Assembly (NCBI RefSeq): GCF_000725885.1
Contig: NZ_JODR01000036.1
Coordinates: forward strand, 1-64,000
Source: Streptomyces albus subsp. albus
GTDB taxonomy: Bacteria; Actinomycetota; Actinomycetes; Streptomycetales; Streptomycetaceae
Direction: 5' to 3'
Length of the DNA: 64,000 bases
Made by a program: the position numbers and the translations under genes. The notes below the pieces were generated by a model. It did not search any database and was not told the DNA's origin. It saw only the letters and a program-made list of their open reading frames with translations. Position 1 is the stretch's first letter. Each line of letters opens with the position of its first letter. This document shows, piece after piece, positions 18,746 to 28,281 of this stretch.

Positions 18746-20817
18746 ACGCGCCGCCGGACACCGCGCCGCAGGCGGACGCCCCACCCTCGGCGGACGCCCC
18801 GCCCGCGGCGGACGCCATTCCCGCGGCGGCTGCCTATGAGGGCAACACCCAGCGGGTCGGCAGCGGCTTCGCCGTCATGGGCGGGGTCGGCCGGGACCTG
18901 CTGGTCTTCACGGGTCCCGGTTCCCGGGACGAACTCGTCACCGAACGCGTCCTGCCGCCCGGCTTCCGTGAGGGCCCCTACCCGGAGGAGGAGGTCGCCA
19001 GAAAGCTGCGCGGCTTCGTCGAGTCCCCGTCGCACCCCGAGTGCCGCAAGGTGCTGGGCCGCGGGCTCCTGCTGCTCCAGGCACCGGCCGGCTCGGGCGC
19101 GACGACGACGGCCTTCGCGCTGCTGGCCCAGCAGTACGGCTGCGGCGGCGTCGTCGGGCTCGACCCCGGGGAGAACCCCGCCGAATGGTCGCCGAAGGAA
19201 GCCCGCGGCTACCTCCTCCAGGGGCTCACCCAACGCGCGGCCGACGCCCTGGGCGAGGCCGGCCTCATGACGCTCTCCGGCCGTCTGGCCGAGGCCGGGG
19301 CATGGCTGGTGGTGACTGTCGGCGCCGATGTGCGGCTGCCCCAGGACGCCGACGCCTGGCGGGTGGCGCACAAGGCGCCCGCCCTGCGTGAGGTGGCGGC
19401 GGCCCGGCTCCGCGTGAGGGCCGCGGACGGCGCGCTGACGTCCGCACAGCTCGCCGAGTGCCTGGAACGGCTGGCCGATCCGGAACCAGGCGAACATCTC
19501 GTGGGAGCGACTGTCCCCGTCGCCGTCGCGCTGGCCGAGGAACTGGGTGACGCGGCGGTGGCAGGCCGGCCGGCCGTGACCGCTCTGGAGAATCTGCGGC
19601 TCGGGGACGAACGCTCGGCCGGTGCCACGCTCGAAGGTGCGCGGAACAACGCCGACCGGCTCGCCCTGCTGGCCGCCGTCGCCCTGCTGGAGCGCCAGGA
19701 CCGCACCGTCGTCGCGTCGTTCGCCGCGAGCATCCGGCCGGCGATCGCGGCGCGCGCGGCAGGGGCGGCCTCCACGACGGACGACAGCGGACAACCGGAC
19801 TTCCTCGGCACGCCGTTCGAGCGGCGGCTGGCGGCAGTGGGCGCCGAACTCCTGCCGCCGCGCGTCACCTCGGCGTACCGCTACCGCTATGTGACCCAGC
19901 AGGTCGCGTTCCGGGGCCGGCACCGCGCGGACACGCTGCTGCGGCGGCTGTGCCTGGAGCACGAGGGCATGCTCGACGTGCTGTGGGAGGCGCTGCGGGC
20001 CCTGCCCTACCAGCCGGGAGTCGACCTGGCCGCCGGCCGGGCGATCGGCCGGGTGCTGACGGCCGCCACCGGGCCCGGCGCACTGCGGCTGCTGTGGCCG
20101 TTCGCCACCTCCGACAGCAGGTGGCAGCGGCGGCTGGCGGCCTACGCGCTGGGGGAGGTGGGCCAGCATCCCACGCTCGCCGGAGCCGCACACGACCACC
20201 TGCGGTACTGGAGCTCTCTGCGCAACGTCAACATCCGCTGCACGGTCGCGGAGACATGCGCGGGCAGCCTGGGCCTGTCCCGTCCCGCTGCCGCCCTCAA
20301 GCTGCTGGACACCGTGCTCGGCGGAGAACCGCCCGGCGACGCCGGGGACCGGGCGAGGCTGCGCAACGCGGTCTCGTTCGCCCTCGGGGTGCTTCTCGGC
20401 GAGAAGACCAACCAGGGCATGGTCGTCGGGCAGGTGGTGCGGTGGCTGGAAGAGCCCGACGGCAGCCTGCGGCACAGTTACGCGGTTCACGTGGTGGAGT
20501 CCCTCGCCCTGACGACCTTTCCCGGTCCCCACCAGCCGGGACGCCGGAAGATCCGCCTGGCCGACGTGCTGGGCGACCACCCGCAGCAGGGCATGGAGCT
20601 GGTCGTGGCCGCACTGGGGGACCCGGCCGCGCACGACGCGGTCGCCAGGGGGATGGCGGACATCGAGAACGACCCGGCGCTCCGCCGCCGTGCGGCGTTC
20701 GACTCCTTCTTCCCCGCCCTGTCGAAGACGGCGCACGGCAACCGGGGCGTCGTGCGCTACCTCCTCGCCCGGTATCGGATGCGGCCGTCCGCCGCGCCGG
20801 AAGGGAATGTGTCATGA
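18742..20817 (+). CDS. STAND-like ATPase with degenerate Walker A and HEAT-like repeats
   Basis: The 691-residue protein starts with a Pro/Ala-rich leader. Next comes GNTQRVGSGFAVMGGVGRD (34-52), nearly the motif at the end of the preceding protein. A P-loop region follows (LLLLQAPAGSGATTTAF, about 109-125) in which the expected Lys is Ala120, so ATP binding may be lost, as in inactivated STAND modules. The C-terminal half is alpha-helical with repeat-like units (RWQRRLAAYALGEVGQHP). TTG at 18742 follows GGAGG and overlaps the upstream stop; the stop overlaps the next ATG. Probably the sensor or scaffold partner of the cyclase-like protein. Confidence 0.68.
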   Translation: MNAPPDTAPQADAPPSADAPPAADAIPAAAAYEGNTQRVGSGFAVMGGVGRDLLVFTGPGSRDELVTERVLPPGFREGPYPEEEVARKLRGFVESPSHPECRKVLGRGLLLLQAPAGSGATTTAFALLAQQYGCGGVVGLDPGENPAEWSPKEARGYLLQGLTQRAADALGEAGLMTLSGRLAEAGAWLVVTVGADVRLPQDADAWRVAHKAPALREVAAARLRVRAADGALTSAQLAECLERLADPEPGEHLVGATVPVAVALAEELGDAAVAGRPAVTALENLRLGDERSAGATLEGARNNADRLALLAAVALLERQDRTVVASFAASIRPAIAARAAGAASTTDDSGQPDFLGTPFERRLAAVGAELLPPRVTSAYRYRYVTQQVAFRGRHRADTLLRRLCLEHEGMLDVLWEALRALPYQPGVDLAAGRAIGRVLTAATGPGALRLLWPFATSDSRWQRRLAAYALGEVGQHPTLAGAAHDHLRYWSSLRNVNIRCTVAETCAGSLGLSRPAAALKLLDTVLGGEPPGDAGDRARLRNAVSFALGVLLGEKTNQGMVVGQVVRWLEEPDGSLRHSYAVHVVESLALTTFPGPHQPGRRKIRLADVLGDHPQQGMELVVAALGDPAAHDAVARGMADIENDPALRRRAAFDSFFPALSKTAHGNRGVVRYLLARYRMRPSAAPEGNVS

Positions 20818-21779
20818 CGGAACCACTGGTCACACCGGCCTCCTGTGTCACGTGGGGCCTGCTCAAGCTGAGGCTGGGAAGCGGCGCCGGCCGAGTCCTG
20901 GTGCTCTTCACCGAGCACGGCAGTCCCCATGTGGAGCCGACCTGGGAGCGCGAGACCTGGGGCTACCCCCGGCCGACTCTGGCACGCGTGTGGAAGGGAG
21001 CGTTCCCGCAGGCCTTCTGGGTCTCCCTGGCCCCGCGCACGAGCTGGGTCGACGTCAGCCTCGGCCACGGTGTGCCGGCCGCCGGCACACTGCGCCGCTA
21101 CCTGGTCGACTGGCGGGTCTGCGATCCGGCATCGGTGGTCCGCCACCAGGTCACCGAGGGCGGCGCGCCCCCGTTGATCGCCTCCCACATCGCGGCACAG
21201 GGCGGCGTGGAACCCGGCCGGCAGGACGTGCCCATGCAGCCTCCGCCGCCGCTCGGGACCGCCCCGCTCAGCCCGTACGGGCAGGAACACTTTCTGCCGC
21301 AGGGCATCGCCTACTCGCTGCGTGAGGCGCCGTCTGATGTACCCGACGGCGACGAGCAGGGGCCGGTGTCCACGCTGCCCGCGGCCTGGGGCGAGGCGCA
21401 CCGGGAGGCGTACCGCTTCTACCGGGCCGTGATCGCCGACGGGCCCGTCGGCCTGGCGGCTCTGTGGCTCCTGCACCAGCCGGACCAGGCCCGTGAGGTG
21501 CTGGAGTGGACGGTCGCGCACCGGGACGTACTCCGTGGTGCCGACAGCGGTGCCGACAGCGGTGTGAACGGCGGCGCCGGCGTCGGCGCGGACACCGACG
21601 AGGACAGTTGGGAACGGTCCCTGGCCGGTCTCCTGCGGGACCTGAGCGAGGACGAACGGGGCATCGTCGGGGTACACGCCGCGCAAGTGCTGTGCGACAT
21701 CGGTGTGCCGCAGGGCGAGGAAGTGCTGCGCCGCCTGCGGAAGGCGCCCGTGCCGGGACAGGCGGCCGGCCAATGGTGA
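20814..21779 (+). CDS. Unrecognised protein co-translated with the STAND-like ATPase
   Basis: The 321-residue protein belongs to no family I know. ATG at 20814 overlaps the upstream TGA (ATGA), with GAAGGGA before it, so translation is coupled. The first ~110 residues are a mixed alpha/beta region rich in aromatic residues (VEPTWERETWGYPRPTLARVWKGAFPQAFWV). A proline-rich segment follows (about 140-160), then a Ser/Gly/Asp repeat (ADSGADSGVNGG, about 243-255). The last ~60 residues look like a helical repeat. No membrane segment or catalytic motif is evident. It is probably the third component of the same system. Confidence 0.65.
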   Translation: MTEPLVTPASCVTWGLLKLRLGSGAGRVLVLFTEHGSPHVEPTWERETWGYPRPTLARVWKGAFPQAFWVSLAPRTSWVDVSLGHGVPAAGTLRRYLVDWRVCDPASVVRHQVTEGGAPPLIASHIAAQGGVEPGRQDVPMQPPPPLGTAPLSPYGQEHFLPQGIAYSLREAPSDVPDGDEQGPVSTLPAAWGEAHREAYRFYRAVIADGPVGLAALWLLHQPDQAREVLEWTVAHRDVLRGADSGADSGVNGGAGVGADTDEDSWERSLAGLLRDLSEDERGIVGVHAAQVLCDIGVPQGEEVLRRLRKAPVPGQAAGQW

Positions 21780-21821
21780 TCACCTCTTGTGGGGCCGGTC
21801 CCCTGCACGGAGCATTGCTTC

Positions 21822-23642
21822 ATGGGTGAGGAGCGGTGCGCGCACGGACTGGTGGTGGGGCAGTGCGGCGAGTGCAAGCCGCCGTCGCGGGGGCTGCCGG
21901 GGCAGGTGTACGTGACGGTCGGGGGGCTGGTCTTCCACCGGTCCCCCGACTGCCGTGACCTGTTACGGGGGCAGTCCCGGGCCCGTCGGCAGGGATGGGA
22001 CACCCACGACGCGCGGCGGGTCGCGCTCACCGACGCGCTGGCCCAGGGGAGGGCCGCCTGCGTGCCGTGCTTCCCCGCCCATTACGCCCGCGTGGGCGCG
22101 TCACCCGGCTCCCGGCAGCAGGCCCGCCAAATGCCGTCCGGTACGCCGTTTTCCGCGCCGCCCGGTACGGCTCCCGCGCCGGCACCTGCGCCGTCGGCCG
22201 CGTCGCGTACGCCGGGCCGGCTGCCGCTGCCCGAGCCGAAGGGGCATCAGCGGGACGTCGTCTATCTGCGGGCCGAGGGGCACTGTGTCGTGCTGGGCAC
22301 CGCGGGCAGCGGGAAGTCGACGATGGCGCTGCACCGCGCACACTTCCTCGCTCACGCGCCCGGCATCGGGGGGCCGACCCTGCTCGTCACCTTCAACAGG
22401 GCGCTGGCCAACCATCTGCGCAGCGTCGTGGGAGGTGGCCCGCAGGGGGTGCGGATCACCACGTACCACCAGTTCGCCTGCCAGTATCTGCGCGAGAGCA
22501 CCGGTACGGCCGTCAACGTCTGCCCCGTCAAGCCGCGGCTGGTCGGGACGGCGCTGGGGCACGTGCGGGAGCGGCGGCGGACCACGGGCGGTGTGCTGTC
22601 CCGGCCGGTCGACTTCTTCACGGACGAGCTGCGCTGGATGGCGGGCCACGGCATCACGGACCGGGAGACGTACGTGTCGGCGCGCACCCGCCGGCTGGGC
22701 CGCGGCAGGCCCCTGGCCGCCGAGGACCGGGAGGCGGTGTTCGACGTGCACGAGGAGTATCTGCGGCTGCGCGCCCCGCGCTGGCAGTACGACTGGGACG
22801 ATCTGGCCGGTGCCGTGCGCCGCCGCCTCGCGGAGGACGACCGGCCGCGCCCCTGCCGGCACATCGTCGTCGACGAGGGGCAGGACTTCACGCCCGAGAT
22901 GATCCGCAGCCTGGCCGCCGCCGTCCCCGACGACGGGTCCCTCACGTTCTTCGCCGACTACGCGCAGCAGATATACGGCAGCCGCATGTCGTGGCGCTCC
23001 CTCGGACTGCACGTCCCCGAGGGGCCGGTGCGGTTCGAGGAGAACTACCGCAACAGTGAGCCGATAGCCGCGCTCGCGCACGCCGCGTCCCGGATGCCGC
23101 ACTTCCGTGACGAGGTCGAGATGGTCGAGCCGCGGCGGCCGGGGCCGGCATCCGCCGGGTCCGGGCCGCGTCCCATGGTCCTGCGGGCCGACGACGAGGC
23201 CGGGCAGCTCCGGCTGGCCGCCCGCGCGGCCCTCGCCCAGTACGGCGCTCGCAAACGGGTGGCCGTGCTGATGCCCACCCGCGAGCACGAGGACCGGCTG
23301 GTGCCGCTGCTGTCCTGCGGCGGCACGGTCACCGTCCGCAGGCTGGACGCGAAACTGGAGGGCTGGACGGACGGTCCGCTGCTCTGTTACGGCACGTACT
23401 CCGCCGCCAAGGGCCTCGAATTCGACTCCGTCATCCTTCCGCTTTGCGACGCCGCCCTGCTGCCGCGCCCCGGCATGGTGGCGGCCCACGGCGTCGAGGA
23501 AGCGCGGGCACGGCAGGCCCGGGAACTGTACGTGGCGCTCACCCGCGCCCGTACGGAACTGCTCCTGTTGCACTCCGGGCGGCTCACCGACCTGCTCCCC
23601 GACGAGACGTCGGGCCTCCTCCACGAGATGGCGGCGGCATGA
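21822..23642 (+). CDS. UvrD/Rep-type superfamily 1 helicase with N-terminal cysteine region
   Basis: All SF1 motifs can be read in the 606 residues: Walker A VLGTAGSGKSTMA (about 164-176), Walker B HIVVDEGQDF (about 348), QQIYG, the motif FEENYRNS, AAKGLEFDSVILP (about 530) and RELYVALTRAR (about 570). The N-terminus has Cys/His pairs (CAHGLVVGQCGEC, HRSPDCRDL, CVPCFP) that suggest a zinc-binding element not present in UvrD. ATG at 21822 follows GGAG. Its stop overlaps the next start (ATGA), coupling it to the DarT-like gene. A role in DNA repair or phage defence is inferred from that pairing. Confidence 0.88.
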   Translation: MGEERCAHGLVVGQCGECKPPSRGLPGQVYVTVGGLVFHRSPDCRDLLRGQSRARRQGWDTHDARRVALTDALAQGRAACVPCFPAHYARVGASPGSRQQARQMPSGTPFSAPPGTAPAPAPAPSAASRTPGRLPLPEPKGHQRDVVYLRAEGHCVVLGTAGSGKSTMALHRAHFLAHAPGIGGPTLLVTFNRALANHLRSVVGGGPQGVRITTYHQFACQYLRESTGTAVNVCPVKPRLVGTALGHVRERRRTTGGVLSRPVDFFTDELRWMAGHGITDRETYVSARTRRLGRGRPLAAEDREAVFDVHEEYLRLRAPRWQYDWDDLAGAVRRRLAEDDRPRPCRHIVVDEGQDFTPEMIRSLAAAVPDDGSLTFFADYAQQIYGSRMSWRSLGLHVPEGPVRFEENYRNSEPIAALAHAASRMPHFRDEVEMVEPRRPGPASAGSGPRPMVLRADDEAGQLRLAARAALAQYGARKRVAVLMPTREHEDRLVPLLSCGGTVTVRRLDAKLEGWTDGPLLCYGTYSAAKGLEFDSVILPLCDAALLPRPGMVAAHGVEEARARQARELYVALTRARTELLLLHSGRLTDLLPDETSGLLHEMAAA

Positions 23643-24661
23643 GCGGGCGGACGACCGCGCGGGTGGGCGGCGTGCGGCTGGGCGAAGTGCGCGGGGTGGG
23701 CGAGGGGTGCGGCTGCGCGAAATGCGCGGGTGGACGAGGTGTGCGGGGACGGGGTCCGGGCGGACGAGAGGGGGACGGTGTGAGTGGGCGGATGACGGAG
23801 AGGGCGGCCGGTGGTGCGGGCCGTCCGGCCGGTGGTGCGGGTCGTCCGGCTGACGGTGCGGGTCGTCAGGCCGGTGGTGCGGGCCGTCAGGCCGGTGGTG
23901 CGGGTCGTCAGGCCGGTGGTGCGGGTCGTCCGGCAGAGGGCGTGGGCCGTCCGGCCGGTGGTGCCGGACCCGGCGACGGTGAGGCCGTGGTGGCCGAGGC
24001 CCGCCGCCGGGGCATCACACGGCTGTGCCATCTGACCAGGTCGGCCAATCTGCCCGGCATCCTGGAGACCGGCCGTATCAGCCCCGCCCGGGACCTGCGC
24101 CGGAACGGGGACGCCCACCGGCCCGCCGACCTCCTGCGCCTCGACGGGGCGGAGGGCCGCCTCTTCCTCAGCATCGAGTACCCGAACGTGTGGTACTTGC
24201 GCCAGGCCGCCGCCCGCGACCGGCTCTTCCGCGGCTGGGTGGTGCTGACCTTGGACATGGACCTGCTGGCCAGGCCGGACGCGCTGTTCGTGCCGTACAA
24301 CTCGGCGCGGGACCGCAGTGCGGGAGCCCGCCCGGGGCCGGCCGGGTTCCGCGCGCTGTTCGCGCCGTCCGTGCCGGGCCGGCTCCCCCGCACCCGCGGC
24401 CCCCGCCACCCGGACTGGTGGCCCACCGACGACCAGGCGGAGGTCCAGCTGACCGGTCCCGTACCGCTGTCGGCCGTGCGCAGTGTGCTGTTCCGCGACG
24501 AGCAGCAGGCGGCGCAGGACCTGTTCGTGCTCTCGGCGCAGTTCGGCATGGGCGGGCTGCTGCCGCCCGCGGTGGTCGCACCGGAGGTGTTCGACGCCCC
24601 CGTGCTGAGCAGCACCGTCCGTACGGGCGGCCGGGTCCGCGAGACGCCGTACGAGCGGTGA
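23639..24661 (+). CDS. DarT-like ADP-ribosyltransferase (DUF4433 type) with repetitive N-terminus
   Basis: The conserved part (about residues 115-300) starts ITRLCHLTRSANLPGILETG, like the H-x-T NAD-binding strand of DarT. It ends with DDQAEVQLTGPVPLSAVRSV, matching the QAE catalytic glutamate (about E268). DarT enzymes ADP-ribosylate thymidine in single-stranded DNA. No macrodomain antitoxin (DarG) is adjacent. Residues 58-111 are seven-residue GAGRPAG/GAGRQAG repeats. The start is unsure: ATG 23639 overlaps the helicase stop, but GTG 23780 has a good GAGAGGGGG. The pairing with an SF1 helicase suggests a DNA-targeting system. Confidence 0.75.
   Translation: MSGRTTARVGGVRLGEVRGVGEGCGCAKCAGGRGVRGRGPGGREGDGVSGRMTERAAGGAGRPAGGAGRPADGAGRQAGGAGRQAGGAGRQAGGAGRPAEGVGRPAGGAGPGDGEAVVAEARRRGITRLCHLTRSANLPGILETGRISPARDLRRNGDAHRPADLLRLDGAEGRLFLSIEYPNVWYLRQAAARDRLFRGWVVLTLDMDLLARPDALFVPYNSARDRSAGARPGPAGFRALFAPSVPGRLPRTRGPRHPDWWPTDDQAEVQLTGPVPLSAVRSVLFRDEQQAAQDLFVLSAQFGMGGLLPPAVVAPEVFDAPVLSSTVRTGGRVRETPYER
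23810..23971 (+). repeat. 21-base in-frame tandem repeats in the DarT-like gene
   Basis: About seven copies of a 21-base unit (ggtgcgggtcgtcaggccgg type) encode GAGRPAG/GAGRQAG heptads. Copies differ by a few bases. The unit is a multiple of three, so copy number can vary without changing frame. Confidence 0.85.
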
Positions 24662-24809
24662 CCCGGTCCGGGGTGCTGCTCCTCGGGCACGGAGAGCACC
24701 CGGCGGTCACGGGGCGGCACCGTCGGCCCGCGGGCGCGTGCCCGGCCGCTTCCGCGCCGGGTACGGCACATGTGCGGCCCGCTGTCCCCGTACCGTGGGC
24801 CACGGGATA

Positions 24810-24823
24810 TCTTGATATCGAGA
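24810..24823. promoter_or_regulatory. TCTTGATATCGAGA palindrome upstream of icd
   Basis: The 14-base sequence is palindromic except for one T/G pair. It lies 42-55 bases before the icd start in an otherwise GC-rich spacer. It may be a repressor or activator site; I cannot name the regulator. Confidence 0.5.
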
Positions 24824-24831
24824 CGATGTAA

Positions 24832-27084
<2,253 letters not shown>

Positions 27085-27099
27085 GGTCCCGAACCGCGC

Positions 27100-27135
27100 G
27101 AGGGCCCCGGAACGTCCCGGCGTTCCGGGGCCCTC
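27100..27135. terminator. Terminator downstream of icd
   Basis: A perfect 15-bp stem (arms gagggccccggaacg and its complement) with a six-base loop lies 16 bases after the icd stop, between icd and the convergent DUF1206 gene. Confidence 0.9.
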
Positions 27136-27216
27136 CCGTATCCGCACCGGCCGGTGAGTGCCGCGCCGACCGGGCCGGCCGGTGAGCGCCGCGCCGGTTC
27201 TTCCGCGTCGCCCCGC

Positions 27217-28182
27217 TCAGGTCCTGCGCCAGCGCGCCTCCGCGAACGAGAAGAGGCCGAAGAGCGCGAGCCCCGCCGCGACCGCCACCAGCAGCCAGGG
27301 TCCGGCCGGGGTCTCGGTGAACGCGCGCAGGGTGTCGTCCATGCCCTTGGCCGCCCGGGGCCGGTAGGCGAGCGCGGCCCGCACCAGGAAGCCGCCCGCC
27401 GCGGCGAACACCAGGCCGCGCGCCACCCCGCCGGCGACGCCCGTGAGGTCCACCAGCCGCCGCACCCGCCGTGACATCCGCTCCGTGCACAACTGGTCGT
27501 GGTAGGTGCGCAGGGCCGCGCGCCAGGCCATCACCACGCCGGTGACCAGTACGGCGGCACCGGCCGCGCCCGCCGCCCACTGCCCCGCCGGCAGCCCCAG
27601 CACCTGGGCCGTCACATCCTGCGACTCCTTGTCCGAGGCCCCGCTGCCGCTGCCCCGGTCACCGACCGCGAAGGCCAGCACGGAGTACGCGACGAACGCG
27701 TAGAAGAGCCCTCGCCCCACCGACAGCAGCCGTTTGCGCGCCTTGTGGCCGTCCGGTTCGCTGACACCCCACGCCGCCTCGGCGAGCCGCCACAGCGCCA
27801 TCCCGGCCAGCGCCAGCCCCAGCGCCCACAGCAGTACGAAGCCGAACGGCCGGCCGGCGACCTGCTCCAGCGCGCCGCCCCTGTCCGCCTGGCCGCCGCT
27901 GTGCTTCCCGCCGCCGAACGCGACGTTCAGCGCCAGCATGCCGACCAGCAGATAGAGCACGCCCCGTGCCGCGAACCCGGCCCGCGCCGCCCCGCCCAGC
28001 ACGGGCCGCACGGTGGCCTTCGCCTGCGTTGCCGCCCGTGCCTGCCCGGGCGACGGTGCCCGGCCGTGCCCCGTCCCGGGTGGCTGACCCGCTGCCGTCG
28101 CTCCTGCCTTCGCCGTTGCCCTTGCCGTCGCCTGCGCCGTGGCCGCCTTGAGCCCGCGCCCGCGGGGAACCGATGTCTCCAT
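27217..28182 (-). CDS. DUF1206 domain-containing membrane protein
   Basis: The 321-residue protein has an Ala/Gly/Lys-rich cytoplasmic start (about 1-60). Six membrane helices follow in three pairs, each with the DUF1206 pattern ARAGFAARGVLYLLVG, VGRGLFYAFVAYSV and AGGVARGLVFAAAGGFL (R-G-x-x-Y/F before the helix). ATG at 28182 has AGGGAGG. Its function is unknown; the family is common in actinobacteria. It is downstream of and co-directional with the DUF5685 gene, 99 bp apart. Confidence 0.9.
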   Translation of the reverse strand: METSVPRGRGLKAATAQATARATAKAGATAAGQPPGTGHGRAPSPGQARAATQAKATVRPVLGGAARAGFAARGVLYLLVGMLALNVAFGGGKHSGGQADRGGALEQVAGRPFGFVLLWALGLALAGMALWRLAEAAWGVSEPDGHKARKRLLSVGRGLFYAFVAYSVLAFAVGDRGSGSGASDKESQDVTAQVLGLPAGQWAAGAAGAAVLVTGVVMAWRAALRTYHDQLCTERMSRRVRRLVDLTGVAGGVARGLVFAAAGGFLVRAALAYRPRAAKGMDDTLRAFTETPAGPWLLVAVAAGLALFGLFSFAEARWRRT

Positions 28183-28281
28183 GGCACCTCCCTGCGTCCC
28201 CTTGCGGGCGCGGGTTCCCGGGACGGGCGCGGGGAACCGGACGAACCGGCCGGGCGGGTCCGCGGGACGGGCCGGTGCCGC

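Noticed and set aside
15332-18784. A 1150-codon minus-strand open frame opposite gap, crp and the cyclase-like gene.
   Set aside because: It is a composition artefact with no domain similarity and overlaps well-supported genes on the other strand.
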